Source: Gammaproteobacteria bacterium (GTDB taxonomy: Bacteria > Pseudomonadota > Gammaproteobacteria > Coxiellales > Coxiellaceae). Taken from it: a stretch of 64,000 nucleotides of DNA. Every line of letters starts with the position of its first letter. Within the stretch, counting starts at the first letter, position 1. The translations under genes were made by a program, and so were the position numbers. This document shows positions 1 to 8,179 of this stretch, piece by piece. The stretch covers positions 1 through 64,000 of the forward strand of contig JAHFRQ010000001.1 in assembly GCA_023266215.1 (NCBI GenBank), written 5' to 3'. Under the pieces are notes generated by a model. It ran no database searches and was not told where the DNA came from. It saw only the letters and a program-made list of their open reading frames with translations.

Positions 1-149
1 CCCTCTCCAGGATGACAATTGGTGCCGCGTTGACGAATAATAATATTACCTGCAATAACGCTTTGCCCGCCGTAACATTTTACGCCCAAGTATTTTGGGT
101 TGGAGTCTCTACCGTTACGAGTACTACCACCCGCTTTCTTATGTGCCAT
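1..149 (-). CDS. rpmA: 50S ribosomal protein L27 (C-terminus cut by window edge)
   Basis: Large-subunit ribosomal protein L27, which sits near the peptidyl-transferase centre. The first 49 or so residues are visible, starting [16 protein letters not shown] and continuing through the conserved RQRGT segment. The rest lies beyond the left edge. It is 16 bp downstream of rplU on the same strand, the usual rplU-rpmA operon. The residues NCHPGEG at the edge are slightly unlike the common FHAG/FHPG form but fit the family. Confidence 0.93.
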   Translation of the reverse strand, partial: MAHKKAGGSTRNGRDSNPKYLGVKCYGGQSVIAGNIIIRQRGTNCHPGE

Positions 150-165
150 TATAAATCCCCTATTT

Positions 166-477
166 TTACGCGTTAACGCTGGTAATTTTTACTTGCGTGT
201 AATTTTGACGATGACCTTGGTGTTTCATTTGGTGCTTACGACGCTTGAATTTGATGATTTGAATTTTCTTCGCGCGACCGTGTTCAACCACTTCTGCCGC
301 AACACTTGCGCCAGCAACCAATGGTTGGCCAAAACGAGATTGCTCGCCATCCCCTACCATCAAAACACGCTCAAAATTAACACTTCCGCCTGTTTCAGCT
401 TCTAATCTTTCTACTTTAAGCAATTGGCCTGCTGTGACTCGATATTGCTTTCCACCTGTTTCTATAATCGCATACAT
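166..477 (-). CDS. rplU: 50S ribosomal protein L21
   Basis: Large-subunit ribosomal protein L21, 103 residues, the normal length. It begins [14 protein letters not shown] and contains the conserved basic [16 protein letters not shown] stretch that contacts 23S rRNA, with the terminal VKITSV motif. It is the first gene of the rplU-rpmA operon and has a recognisable promoter upstream (514-542). The divergent neighbour is ispB, as in many gammaproteobacteria. Confidence 0.97.
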   Translation of the reverse strand: MYAIIETGGKQYRVTAGQLLKVERLEAETGGSVNFERVLMVGDGEQSRFGQPLVAGASVAAEVVEHGRAKKIQIIKFKRRKHQMKHQGHRQNYTQVKITSVNA

Positions 478-513
478 GATTTCAACCCTTTAAATCTTTT
501 CATAAAGACGGGC

Positions 514-542
514 ATTGTAGGCAAAAACAGAGCAAGTCGCAA
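514..542 (-). promoter_or_regulatory. Sigma-70 type promoter of rplU-rpmA
   Basis: Read on the minus strand there is a -35 hexamer TTGCGA (537-542), a 17-bp spacer and a -10 hexamer TACAAT (514-519). The rplU start codon lies 36 bp further on. The match and spacing are good for a housekeeping promoter; this is pattern recognition, not a mapped start. Confidence 0.6.
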
Positions 543-564
543 GTTGTTTTTCAGACTTTATACC

Positions 565-593
565 TTGACATGCAAGATAGGCGCCCATAGCAT
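565..593 (+). promoter_or_regulatory. Candidate sigma-70 promoter of ispB
   Basis: A perfect -35 TTGACA (565-570) is followed after 17 bp by a weaker -10 TAGCAT (588-593). The predicted transcription start falls at about position 600, which is the ATG used for ispB. The transcript could therefore be leaderless, or the true promoter or start may differ. Confidence 0.45.
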
Positions 594-599
594 AGCCGC

Positions 600-1622
600 A
601 TGCAAAATAGTTCGACCCAAATCGCAGAACCAATTGAAAATTCGACAGAAAAGCTCGACGCTATTCGCTCGTTGGTCATAAACGACCTGGAATCGATTGA
701 TCAGCTTATTTCTAAAGAAGTCGCTTCGAGCGTGCCATTAACACAAGAAATCACGCGGCATATCTTTAAAAGCAAGGGAAAACGCTTGCGGCCTCTTTTA
801 GTTATTTTATCAGCGCATGCTTTAAAAAAGCAGGAATTAGGCACGCAACACTTCGAATTAGCGACTGTGATTGAATTTGTCCATACCGCCACGCTGCTGC
901 ACGATGATGTCGTTGATCATTCGCTGCAAAGACGCGGTCAACGCACAGCCAATGCTATTTGGGGAAATTTAGCGAGCGTTTTAGTCGGTGATTTTCTCTA
1001 TTCACGCGCATTTCAAATTTTAGCAAGACACAATCACATTGCCATTATGCGCGTTCTATCAGAAGCCACCAATGCAATTGCAGAAGGCGAAGTCATGCAA
1101 CTCATGAATCAAAATGATGCGGATTTAACCGAAGAAAATTATTTCAAAGTGATTATTCAAAAGACGGCAAAATTATTTTCTGCCGCAACTGAAATAGGTG
1201 CAATTTTGCAAAATGCAAATGAAACAGAACAAAAAGCCATGGCAACCTATGGTTTGCATTTGGGTATTGCGTTTCAAATTATTGATGATCTACTGGATTA
1301 TTATGCAGATTCAGATATTACGGGTAAAAATTTAGGGGATGATTTATCAGAAGGAAAAGCAACTTTACCCTTAATTTATGCGATAAAAGAATCAAATCAG
1401 CAACAAGCAGATTTAATTCGCACCGCTATTCGAACAGCCGATATTAATTTATTGCCTGAGATTATTTTAATTTTAAATGATAGTCAGGCATTATCGGCGA
1501 CAAAAAATAAAGCCATTGAACATGCTAATTTAGCGCAAGCGGCTTTAAACAATATTCCCAATTCAGATTATCGCGATGCACTGCAACAATTGGTATTATT
1601 TGCTGTTGAAAGAAAATATTAA
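600..1622 (+). CDS. ispB: Octaprenyl/polyprenyl diphosphate synthase
   Basis: Trans-isoprenyl diphosphate synthase that builds the ubiquinone side chain from FPP and IPP in the cytoplasm. It has 340 residues, close to other IspB proteins. The first aspartate-rich motif HDDVVDH is at about residues 101-107 and the second, IIDDLLDYY, at about 227-235; the GKRLRPLL substrate-binding segment is near residue 60. It diverges from rplU. The start ATG has no clear ribosome-binding site, so a start a few codons away is possible. Its stop overlaps the convergent rpoS stop by 4 bp, leaving no room for a separate terminator. Confidence 0.95.
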   Translation: MQNSSTQIAEPIENSTEKLDAIRSLVINDLESIDQLISKEVASSVPLTQEITRHIFKSKGKRLRPLLVILSAHALKKQELGTQHFELATVIEFVHTATLLHDDVVDHSLQRRGQRTANAIWGNLASVLVGDFLYSRAFQILARHNHIAIMRVLSEATNAIAEGEVMQLMNQNDADLTEENYFKVIIQKTAKLFSAATEIGAILQNANETEQKAMATYGLHLGIAFQIIDDLLDYYADSDITGKNLGDDLSEGKATLPLIYAIKESNQQQADLIRTAIRTADINLLPEIILILNDSQALSATKNKAIEHANLAQAALNNIPNSDYRDALQQLVLFAVERKY

Positions 1623-2683
1623 TCTGTCTCTGACTGACTAATGCCTTCCGCTTCCACGAGATGACGCAATTTTTTAAGCGCCTCGATTTGCAATTGACGC
1701 ACGCGTTCACGCGTTAAGCCGACTGCCACACCGACTTCTTCCAATGTGCCGCGCTCGTATCCTTCAAGGCCAAATCGTCTCACAATCACTTGACGTTCGC
1801 GTTCATTTAATCGATCGAGCCAACCTGTCATATGCACTTGAAAATCAGCTTGCTCGGTTAAATCTCGCGGATCAATATTATGTTCATCTGCAATGGTATC
1901 CACCACTGTTTTTTGACCGTCTTCCATAATCGGCGCATCAATTGAAGTGGTATCGGGTGCTAAACTTAATATTTCACGAATTTCTGAAACAGGTTTATCA
2001 ATTAATTCTGCAATTTCTTCTGGCGTTGCCGCATGATCCAATTGCTGCGTTAATTGTTTTCCGGCGCGCAAATAAATATTTAATTCTTTGATCACATGAA
2101 TGGGCAAACGCACTGTGCGGCTTTGATTCATGATCGCGCGTTCAATTGTTTGGCGAATCCACCACGTTGCATAGGTTGAAAAACGAAAACCTCGCTCGGG
2201 ATCGAATTTTTCAACCGCAGTCATTAACCCTAAATTTCCCTCTTCAATTAAATCTAAAAATTGCAAGCCGCGATTACAATAATGCCGTGCGATTTTAACA
2301 ACGAGACGCAAATTACTTTCGATCATTTTGATGCGCGCAGCAGGATCATTTTTTTTGATCAAACGCGCGATGCGCAATTCTTCTGTTGCACTGAGCAGCG
2401 GCTTATAGCCTAATTCGCGCAAATACATGTGCGTTGGATCCGTATTTTCAAATCCAGCATTTTTTTTAGCTTTGTGATTCACATCCGCAGATTCGATCGG
2501 TTGTTTTGTTGCGGGTTTGTCTGAAAAAAGAATATTATTTTCTGTATTATCTTCCATTTTTGCTTTCACTTTGCGTTTGGTTTTTTTGGAAATATGCACA
2601 ATCCCGCGCGCAACACTTTTGGCTTTTTCAACTATTTTTTTAATTATTTTTTTAGGCGATTTAATTCCCCTTTTTTCTTTCAC
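1619..2683 (-). CDS. rpoS: RNA polymerase sigma factor RpoS with lysine-rich N-terminal extension
   Basis: Stationary-phase/general stress sigma factor of the sigma-70 family. Region 1.2 ([16 protein letters not shown]), region 2 ([36 protein letters not shown]), region 3 and the region 4.2 helix-turn-helix ([19 protein letters not shown]) are all present. It has 354 residues, longer than the roughly 330 of E. coli RpoS. The excess is a very basic first 42 residues rich in Lys and Arg. The start is GTG with GGAG six bases upstream, which supports translation of this extension; an ATG at codon 43 (2557) would give a standard-size protein. It lies 29 bp after nlpD, the classical surE-nlpD-rpoS arrangement, where rpoS is often transcribed from a promoter inside nlpD. 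Confidence 0.95.
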   Translation of the reverse strand: MKEKRGIKSPKKIIKKIVEKAKSVARGIVHISKKTKRKVKAKMEDNTENNILFSDKPATKQPIESADVNHKAKKNAGFENTDPTHMYLRELGYKPLLSATEELRIARLIKKNDPAARIKMIESNLRLVVKIARHYCNRGLQFLDLIEEGNLGLMTAVEKFDPERGFRFSTYATWWIRQTIERAIMNQSRTVRLPIHVIKELNIYLRAGKQLTQQLDHAATPEEIAELIDKPVSEIREILSLAPDTTSIDAPIMEDGQKTVVDTIADEHNIDPRDLTEQADFQVHMTGWLDRLNERERQVIVRRFGLEGYERGTLEEVGVAVGLTRERVRQLQIEALKKLRHLVEAEGISQSETD

Positions 2684-2712
2684 AATACACTCCGTTGTAA
2701 GCTTGGCTCAAG

Positions 2713-3399
2713 CTATCGTAAAAACAGTAGCGGATCGACCGGTTTGCCCTTGTATCGAATTTCAAAGTACAGCAATGTCCGACCAGCGTCGTTTTTCCCC
2801 ATTCTTGCAATCACTTGATTCGCTTTTACAAAATCGCCGACTTGTACGAGATTTTGTTGGTTAAAGGCATAGGCGCTTAAATAATTGCTGTTATGCTTCA
2901 CAATAATTAGATTACCATATCCGCGCACACCATCACCACTGTAAACGACTTCGCCCGCTGAGGTCGCATGAATCGACTGACCGATTTTTCCTGAAATTCC
3001 AATGCCTTGGCTGCCTGTCATGCGAGCGGTAAATCGTTCAACGAGCCTGCCTTTTGCGGGCCAATACCAAATAGATTGTGAAGGTGGTACAAGTTGGGTC
3101 TCATGAATCGTCACCTTTGATGATGACTGATGTGGCGTTGGAACCATTTTCAAATCTTCACCGGGTGAAAGCACATAAGGCGGCTGCAAATCATTGGCTG
3201 CTGCAAGCGCGCGATAATCCAAACCAAACGCCCACGCGATTGAATAAATCGTATCGCCCTTTTGCACATGATAAAGACTGCTGCTCGCTTTTGCTTGATG
3301 CCATGCATTCACAACGGGCGCAATCGGATTATCATCTGCGCAACTCATAATAATAGAAGTAATAAACAATAATGCGAAAAAATAAATCCACCGCTTCAT
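2713..3399 (-). CDS. nlpD: Lipoprotein NlpD (LysM + degenerate M23 domain)
   Basis: Outer-membrane lipoprotein that in relatives activates an amidase during cell division. It has an N-terminal signal with lipobox IIMSC (Cys at about 20), a LysM peptidoglycan-binding domain starting YHVQKGDTIYSIAW (about residues 43-87), and a C-terminal LytM/M23 domain (about 110-228). The zinc ligands of active M23 peptidases are not visible: GISGKIG replaces the HxxxD region and there is no HxH. This matches the non-catalytic NlpD/EnvC type. Its ATG directly abuts the surE stop. The pcm gene found between surE and nlpD in E. coli is absent. Confidence 0.93.
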   Translation of the reverse strand: MKRWIYFFALLFITSIIMSCADDNPIAPVVNAWHQAKASSSLYHVQKGDTIYSIAWAFGLDYRALAAANDLQPPYVLSPGEDLKMVPTPHQSSSKVTIHETQLVPPSQSIWYWPAKGRLVERFTARMTGSQGIGISGKIGQSIHATSAGEVVYSGDGVRGYGNLIIVKHNSNYLSAYAFNQQNLVQVGDFVKANQVIARMGKNDAGRTLLYFEIRYKGKPVDPLLFLR

Positions 3400-4167
3400 T
3401 TATTTTGCGCCTCGAATGCGCCCGAGCCAATCCGTTAAATTATCAAAGGATTCATAATGCGTTAAATCCATGCGCAGCGGCGTGATTGATACTTTATTTT
3501 GTCTGATCGCATAAAAATCGGTGCCGGGACCGGCGTCTTGTTCAGCGCCTGTTGGTCCAACCCAATAAACCATATGACCACGCGGATCTTTTTGCTTGAT
3601 TGTTGGCGCTGCGCAATGTCGTGTGCCCAAGCGCGTAATCTCAAAGCCTTGTAATTCTTCATAAGGCACATCCGGCACATTCACATTTAAAATCGTTGCG
3701 GGCGGTAATTTTTCGGCTAATAAATGTTGAATTAAATCGCAAGCGACAATCGCTGCGGTTTCGTAATGTTTTGTGTCTTCGCTTGCAAGCGAGATGGCAA
3801 TCGCGGGCAGGCCTAAAAATCGGCCTTCCATCGCTGCTGCAACTGTTCCAGAATACCAGACGTCATCACCTAAATTGCCGCCGTGATTAATCCCAGAAAT
3901 CACCATGTCAGGCATGGTTTCCAATAAACCCGTGATCGCAACGTGCACGCAATCTGTCGGTGTGCCTTCAACGCTCACATATCCATTGTCTAATTTTTTT
4001 AAACGCAGAGGCGCATTTAAAGTCAATGAGTTGCTCGCCCCAGATCGATTACGATCAGGCGCCACCACATCAATAATAGCAATTTTTTTAATGGCCTCGG
4101 CTAATGCAATAATGCCCTTGGCATACACCCCGTCGTCATTGGAGATCAACACTCGAATCATCAGCAT
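3400..4167 (-). CDS. surE: 5'/3'-nucleotidase SurE
   Basis: Divalent-metal-dependent survival protein/nucleotidase acting on nucleoside monophosphates in the cytoplasm. It has 255 residues. The metal-binding ISNDDGVYAKGI motif is at about residues 8-19, followed by VVAPDRNRSGASNSLT and VEGTPTDCVHVA, all SurE hallmarks, and SGINHGGNLGDDVWYSGTVAAA. Two Met codons (1 and 3) are possible starts. First gene of the surE-nlpD-rpoS operon. Confidence 0.96.
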   Translation of the reverse strand: MLMIRVLISNDDGVYAKGIIALAEAIKKIAIIDVVAPDRNRSGASNSLTLNAPLRLKKLDNGYVSVEGTPTDCVHVAITGLLETMPDMVISGINHGGNLGDDVWYSGTVAAAMEGRFLGLPAIAISLASEDTKHYETAAIVACDLIQHLLAEKLPPATILNVNVPDVPYEELQGFEITRLGTRHCAAPTIKQKDPRGHMVYWVGPTGAEQDAGPGTDFYAIRQNKVSITPLRMDLTHYESFDNLTDWLGRIRGAK

Positions 4168-4253
4168 TTTCCCAAATTATTTTTGAGAATTATTTTACCT
4201 GAAATTGCGATTAGAAGCATAGAGTTCTTCAACTCTCTCTCGCTTTATATCTT

Positions 4254-5315
4254 TCAGAGCTCGAGCGCTGGAGCTGAAGTTTGTGTCGCCACTTCTTGTT
4301 TTGCAGGAAGAAATAATAGACTATTTACTTTTGCTCTAGAAATTTCGCCTTCTGGGTCCAGCAGATTAGAAAAACCGATCACTGCTAAATTTAGTTTTTC
4401 TTCCAGTGTAGCGATCTTGCCAATAAGTCCTGTGTTTTCTTTTTTTAATCTAACTAATTCATTATTTTTTTCAGTAAGTAATTGCTCTAATTTCAAAATT
4501 TTATTACTCGCATCTGCAAATCTGTGTTTAACGTTGTTTAAATCAGCGCATAATTCTTCAAATTTTTTCTCCAGTGTTTCACCCAGATATTCGCTTCTAT
4601 GCATTTCTGCAAGACTATTATAAAAACCTTCAAATCTGTTCGCCTTCAAACCCAAAGCCATTTCCTTTTTTTCCAGCCTCGCCACCTTGCTTCTTAATTC
4701 CCAAATTTCTTCTAATTGTTTTTGCAAATTTATACCTGTGGCACTATTTTTGAATTGTTCCAGAAGAGCTATTTTTTCCTGGAAAATATCTATGCTTCTC
4801 AAAAGATTTTGATTTTTTCTTTCTGACACGGCCGATTGGCCCTCAAGCATTTTATTCGCTTCTAATGCCGCCTCAAGCTCCGCAGCAAGGATGTTATTAT
4901 CCTCTTGTAGTTGAGGAATGAGCATCTGATTCTCAATGCAAACCGCATCATAACGAACCTTAAGTTGATTATATGAAGTTTGCACCGACTGTTGATTTGC
5001 ATAAAGCTTTAAATTATCCTTTCGCATTTCAGCGATTTCAACCCCATGTGATTTTCTCAATTCTGCAACTCTTGCTGGCTCTTCATTACCCCTTTCGAGT
5101 TGCGCATTCCTTAAGGCAATATTTGCCTTTTCAAGATTTTTAAGTCTTAACTGGGCAACAGCAATAGTTTTTTCGTATTCTGTTTTATTTTTTTCTGACT
5201 CTGCTCTTAATGCATCGATCTCGATCCTTAATTGCGCATATAATTCAGATGATGATGAAAATACGTCTGACGTTGATAATGTGGGCGATATTTCTTGCGG
5301 TGACTCAAATCTCAT
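4254..5315 (-). CDS. Coiled-coil protein, candidate secreted effector
   Basis: 353-residue protein with no recognised enzymatic domain. From about residue 20 almost to the end it is Glu/Lys/Leu/Gln-rich with heptad-like spacing (for example LENLEKANIALRNA-like and QLEEIWELRSKVARLEKKE stretches), indicating long coiled coils. The C-terminus is not highly charged (TQTSAPALEL). No signal peptide or membrane segment is seen. It lies near a similar gene at 6072-8117, and both have an almost identical upstream segment with a tandem TTAA box (5400-5418 here). Effector function is inferred from architecture, neighbour and promoter, not from a known family. Confidence 0.7.
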   Translation of the reverse strand: MRFESPQEISPTLSTSDVFSSSSELYAQLRIEIDALRAESEKNKTEYEKTIAVAQLRLKNLEKANIALRNAQLERGNEEPARVAELRKSHGVEIAEMRKDNLKLYANQQSVQTSYNQLKVRYDAVCIENQMLIPQLQEDNNILAAELEAALEANKMLEGQSAVSERKNQNLLRSIDIFQEKIALLEQFKNSATGINLQKQLEEIWELRSKVARLEKKEMALGLKANRFEGFYNSLAEMHRSEYLGETLEKKFEELCADLNNVKHRFADASNKILKLEQLLTEKNNELVRLKKENTGLIGKIATLEEKLNLAVIGFSNLLDPEGEISRAKVNSLLFLPAKQEVATQTSAPALEL

Positions 5316-5379
5316 AACAATCTCTTTTATAAAATATTAGGGAGATGAAATTGTTATATTTTTAATAAATAAAAGCAAG

Positions 5380-5421
5380 AAAAAGCGTGTTTTATGCAGA
5401 AATTAATAGTGTCTTAAGGTT
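5380..5421 (-). repeat. Upstream segment shared with the ubiquitin-like gene (copy 1)
   Basis: About 42 bp that closely match 8180-8221, including ATTAAT followed by GTGTCTTAAGGTT, at a nearly identical distance from the downstream start codon. A duplicated promoter region is the simplest explanation. Confidence 0.8.
5400..5418 (-). promoter_or_regulatory. Tandem TTAA box (PmrA-like) upstream of coiled-coil gene
   Basis: On the minus strand, CTTAAGACAC-T-ATTAATTT has two TTAA cores exactly 11 bp apart, the spacing of the Legionella/Coxiella PmrA consensus (cTTAATatT-N2-cTTAATatT). The second half-site fits better than the first. It ends 84 bp before the ATG at 5315. The assignment to PmrA is inference. 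Confidence 0.45.
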
Positions 5422-5433
5422 AAAGTTTCTTAA

Positions 5434-5512
5434 TTATTCAGCCCCACACAGAAATTAGCTATAAAGTTCCCTCGCCCTTGTAATCAAGGGAGAGGGTCAG
5501 GGTGAGGGTTTT
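5434..5512. repeat. Left inverted repeat of the DUF559 element
   Basis: This 79-bp segment is the reverse complement of 5936-6012 with only a few differences. It contains an internal hairpin around CCCTTGTAATCAAGGG. The DUF559 gene's last residues and stop codon lie inside it. Confidence 0.85.
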
Positions 5513-5882
5513 TCAGGCGATCGATTTTTAATTTTTCAACTTCGTTGACAATATCATTCATCACGCTTTCTAACTGTAGTGTTAGCTCATTGTTCCAGTA
5601 ACGCAATACTTTAAATCCTTGTTGGTTTAAAAAGTTGGTGCGATTTTTATCGTATTGTTGGCGTAAGCTGTGCTGTCCGCCATCTAATTCAATTATAAGC
5701 TTAATGTCTATGCAAATAAAATCAACAATATAATTTCCGATTAGATGCTGTCTTCTGAATTTACAATTTAATAAATTTCTGTTTCGTAAAAAATACCACA
5801 GTATTTTTTCAACGTCAGTACTATTTTGACGAAGCGCTTTGCAAAACTGAATTAATTCTTCTTTTGTTTTCATAACAGACAT
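5484..5882 (-). CDS. DUF559 (Vsr-like) endonuclease-domain protein
   Basis: 132-residue DUF559 family protein, related to very-short-patch-repair endonucleases of the PD-(D/E)XK fold. Visible family motifs are LRNRNLLNCKFRRQHLIGNY, IVDFICIDIKLIIELDGGQH (with the acidic D/E residues) and the C-terminal FKVLRYWNNEL. The last residues, NPHPDPLP, are encoded by the flanking inverted repeat. The gene is bracketed by about 78-bp inverted repeats, so the whole 5434-6012 segment looks like a small mobile or once-mobile unit. Its biological role is not known; nuclease activity is inferred from the fold. There is no strong ribosome-binding site at the ATG. Confidence 0.85.
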   Translation of the reverse strand: MSVMKTKEELIQFCKALRQNSTDVEKILWYFLRNRNLLNCKFRRQHLIGNYIVDFICIDIKLIIELDGGQHSLRQQYDKNRTNFLNQQGFKVLRYWNNELTLQLESVMNDIVNEVEKLKIDRLKNPHPDPLP

Positions 5883-5935
5883 GTTACAAAATTATTTTGA
5901 AAAAGAAACCTCGTGTTTTATGATTTCTTTTCAAG

Positions 5936-6012
5936 AAACCCTCACCCTGACCCTCTCCCTTGATTACAAGGGAGAGGGGACTTTCTAGCTAATTTCTGTG
6001 TGGGCTGAATAA
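5936..6012. repeat. Right inverted repeat of the DUF559 element
   Basis: Reverse-complement partner of 5434-5512. It carries the palindrome CCCTCTCCCTT-GATTAC-AAGGGAGAGGG (5951-5978) preceded by CCCTCACCCTGA, the same leader seen in the repeats at 10406 and 12122. Confidence 0.85.
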
Positions 6013-6071
6013 TCACGAAATTTCTTGATGCTTGCTATTGGCTCCCTCAAACCAATAGTAATTATTGTGTC

Positions 6072-8117
6072 CTATTTTTGCGGGATTTTTGTCCCAAACC
6101 CAACGCGGACAGTGGGTTGTACAGCAGGAACAATATTAGTGGGTTGTTGCGGCATTGGAAATAATTGTGGGCCACCAACAGTAACACGCGGCGGTGGACT
6201 TAATGCAGCTTCAAGCTGTAGCACAAAAGCCCCGGCAAGAAAAAAACGATGTGTTTTCATGCTTTCCAAAACCAATTTAATCTTTTCAACACATTCAGCA
6301 TGCTCAGTTTTTTCGCGCGAAGCATTTGCAACCTGCTGGATTGCAGCCTCAAGCTGTTTATTTAATAGTACTATTTTATTTTCTAACTCTTCACATTCAG
6401 CTTTTAATTTTTCATGAATATCTGTAGCTACACCTTTAGGCTGAATCACAACCGAAGGCGCATTTTGTTTTTGCAAATCAGCAATCTTCTTATCTTTTTC
6501 AGAACCCTCAGTCTTCAGCTGCTTTAATTCCGCTTCAAGAATTTTTATTCTATCAGCATGCTTAGTTAGCTTTGCACTTGCTATTTCAATTATGATTTTT
6601 TTTATAGGATTTTTCTCAAGTGATATTATTTTTTCTCTTTCTAATGCTTCTAAAAATTCTATTTTTTGAAGCATTAACTGTTGCTGTAACAATGCGATTT
6701 CTGATTGAGATTCTGCAGCTTGCGGGCTCGCTTTGTTTGCAACAATAATTTTTTGCGCTGCTTTTAAACTTTCAGAGGCGCGATCTACATTTATTTCTTT
6801 AATGGTCAGTTCAGCTGTGACAAGCTTTTCTTTTAAGCTTTTAATTTCAGCATTTTTTAAATCAAGCTCTGCTTTTAATTCTGCAGCTTGCGGGCTCGCT
6901 TTGTTTGCAACAATAATTTTTTGCGCTGCTGCATATCGTTCAGCCAGGGCATGAAATTCTTTAGTAAGTTGCTGCAAGTTAAGATTTAATTTTTCGGTCT
7001 TTATTTGTTCATTGCCAAAATTGATCGACGATAACTGTAATCTCTCATTTAATTTACTAATTGCAGCATTTAATTTCGACGTTTCAGTTTTTTGTGAATC
7101 ACACCGACTTCTTAATCCGTCAATTTCGGATAAGGCCGTCGCATACTCCATTTGTAGTCGATCAACTTCATTAAACAAAGCAGTATTTTGGACCTCCAAA
7201 GGATTCGTTATGTCCGATGACGTCCGGTGTGCTGGATACACTGCTGTTTGCTGCGGTTGTATTTGCTGTTGTTGCACAGGATACAGCGAGTTACTACCAT
7301 ATCGGCCTAATCGAGCAGAAGGATTCGGCTGCTCCTGGCTTGGTGACTGAAACGCCCTTAGTGCTGCTGGCTGCGTTGTTGTTGGCTGCGTTGTTGTTGG
7401 CTGCGCTGTTGTTGTCTGCGGTTGTGTTTGCTGTAGTCTTGGTTGTGGCTGAATTCCTGGCTCCTGAGAAGACAACGGCTCTTGAAACTTTGAAACGGGC
7501 CCAAAATTTTTTAATCCTATTCCAAATACGGTATTTTCTGGGATAGCAAGGTTTGAAACTGTATCGGTGTCCTCTAGTAATTTATTATTTAGAAATAAAC
7601 CTAGCATGTGAGCAGGAGGATCAATTTTTTCTATTTTTAAAAACATCTCTTTGATCGCTGAAACAGTAGTTGATAACTCAACGTTCAATTTTACCGGCAC
7701 ACTCCCTTTTCCTTGCACAAAAATTGTTTTTGTCATCACACTCTCCGCTGGCTGCGGTTGTCTTTGCTGTGGTTGCTCAACAAGCCCTTTCCCCTTCTTA
7801 GCTGCTGCTTGGTCTCCTCGTTTGCAATATTCTTCGAAGTCAAATGGTTCTACCGGCTGGTTTGACGGAATATTCTGCTCTAGTCTTATAACGCTGCCTT
7901 CACAAAGGTTCAGCGACTTAACTGTTTCATCATCACGCAATAATCTACCATTAAAAAATAAATTCTGGCGATTAACCGGTGGCATTCCTGTCATAGAATG
8001 AATTTTTTCCTTGATTTTCAAAACCGTATCTGTCCGAAGAACAGGAACAAATTTTACAGGGGCATCTTGCTCTTCTACTTTAATTGTAAATTCTTGCAAT
8101 TCATGAAATCTCATCAC
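6072..8117 (-). CDS. Double ubiquitin-like domain coiled-coil protein, candidate effector
   Basis: 681 residues with two ubiquitin-like folds. The first (about 9-81) shows IKEKIHSMTGMPPVNRQNLF, FNGRLLRDDETV and a final VIRLEQ strand, matching ubiquitin's helix, Leu-rich strand and GRxLxDxxTL turn. The second (about 129-203) has VSAIKEMFLKIEK, LFLNNKLLEDTDTVS. Neither ends in Gly-Gly, so they should be interaction rather than conjugation domains. Residues about 207-310 are Gln/Pro/Thr-rich with TTTQP repeats, and about 315-640 are coiled coil, including an exact duplication of AAQKIIVANKASPQAAE. The C-terminal tail is Pro/Gln-rich. There is no signal peptide. Ubiquitin-like domains are typical of eukaryotes, so a role inside a host cell is a reasonable inference; a Dot/Icm-type secretion route is suggested only by the promoter box. 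Confidence 0.82.
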   Translation of the reverse strand: MMRFHELQEFTIKVEEQDAPVKFVPVLRTDTVLKIKEKIHSMTGMPPVNRQNLFFNGRLLRDDETVKSLNLCEGSVIRLEQNIPSNQPVEPFDFEEYCKRGDQAAAKKGKGLVEQPQQRQPQPAESVMTKTIFVQGKGSVPVKLNVELSTTVSAIKEMFLKIEKIDPPAHMLGLFLNNKLLEDTDTVSNLAIPENTVFGIGLKNFGPVSKFQEPLSSQEPGIQPQPRLQQTQPQTTTAQPTTTQPTTTQPAALRAFQSPSQEQPNPSARLGRYGSNSLYPVQQQQIQPQQTAVYPAHRTSSDITNPLEVQNTALFNEVDRLQMEYATALSEIDGLRSRCDSQKTETSKLNAAISKLNERLQLSSINFGNEQIKTEKLNLNLQQLTKEFHALAERYAAAQKIIVANKASPQAAELKAELDLKNAEIKSLKEKLVTAELTIKEINVDRASESLKAAQKIIVANKASPQAAESQSEIALLQQQLMLQKIEFLEALEREKIISLEKNPIKKIIIEIASAKLTKHADRIKILEAELKQLKTEGSEKDKKIADLQKQNAPSVVIQPKGVATDIHEKLKAECEELENKIVLLNKQLEAAIQQVANASREKTEHAECVEKIKLVLESMKTHRFFLAGAFVLQLEAALSPPPRVTVGGPQLFPMPQQPTNIVPAVQPTVRVGFGTKIPQK
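6711..6762 (-). repeat. 52-bp direct repeat inside the ubiquitin-like gene (copy 1)
   Basis: Identical to 6879-6930 over 52 bp and in the same reading frame, 168 bp (56 codons) apart. It encodes the duplicated QKIIVANKASPQAAE segment of the coiled-coil region. Confidence 0.9.
6879..6930 (-). repeat. 52-bp direct repeat inside the ubiquitin-like gene (copy 2)
   Basis: Identical partner of 6711-6762. Exact nucleotide identity indicates a recent duplication or gene conversion rather than protein-level constraint alone. Confidence 0.9.
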
Positions 8118-8179
8118 ACTCTCCGCACTTTAATTATTGCATGACTAGCATTCTTGCGCTTTGAACAAAAAAAATCAAT

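Larger units (their letters stand above)
5434..6012. mobile_element. DUF559 gene cassette bounded by long inverted repeats
   Basis: About 579 bp with near-identical inverted ends (5434-5512 and 5936-6012) and a single DUF559 gene inside. Similarity continues weakly outside the ends (AAAxTTTC blocks on both sides). No transposase is encoded and no clear target-site duplication is seen, so movement would need a factor in trans or the encoded nuclease itself. Confidence 0.6.

Noticed and set aside
100-405. Plus-strand open frame across rplU
   Set aside because: Shadow of rpmA/rplU on the opposite strand.
2713-3399. NlpD as an active M23 endopeptidase
   Set aside because: The zinc-binding residues are missing, which matches the known non-catalytic NlpD/EnvC class and is not unusual.
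7217-7546. Plus-strand open frames across the ubiquitin-like gene (and at 6025, 7651)
   Set aside because: They lie antisense to the Gln/Pro/Thr repeats and coiled coil, giving low-complexity Leu/Ala or Cys-rich products without start signals.
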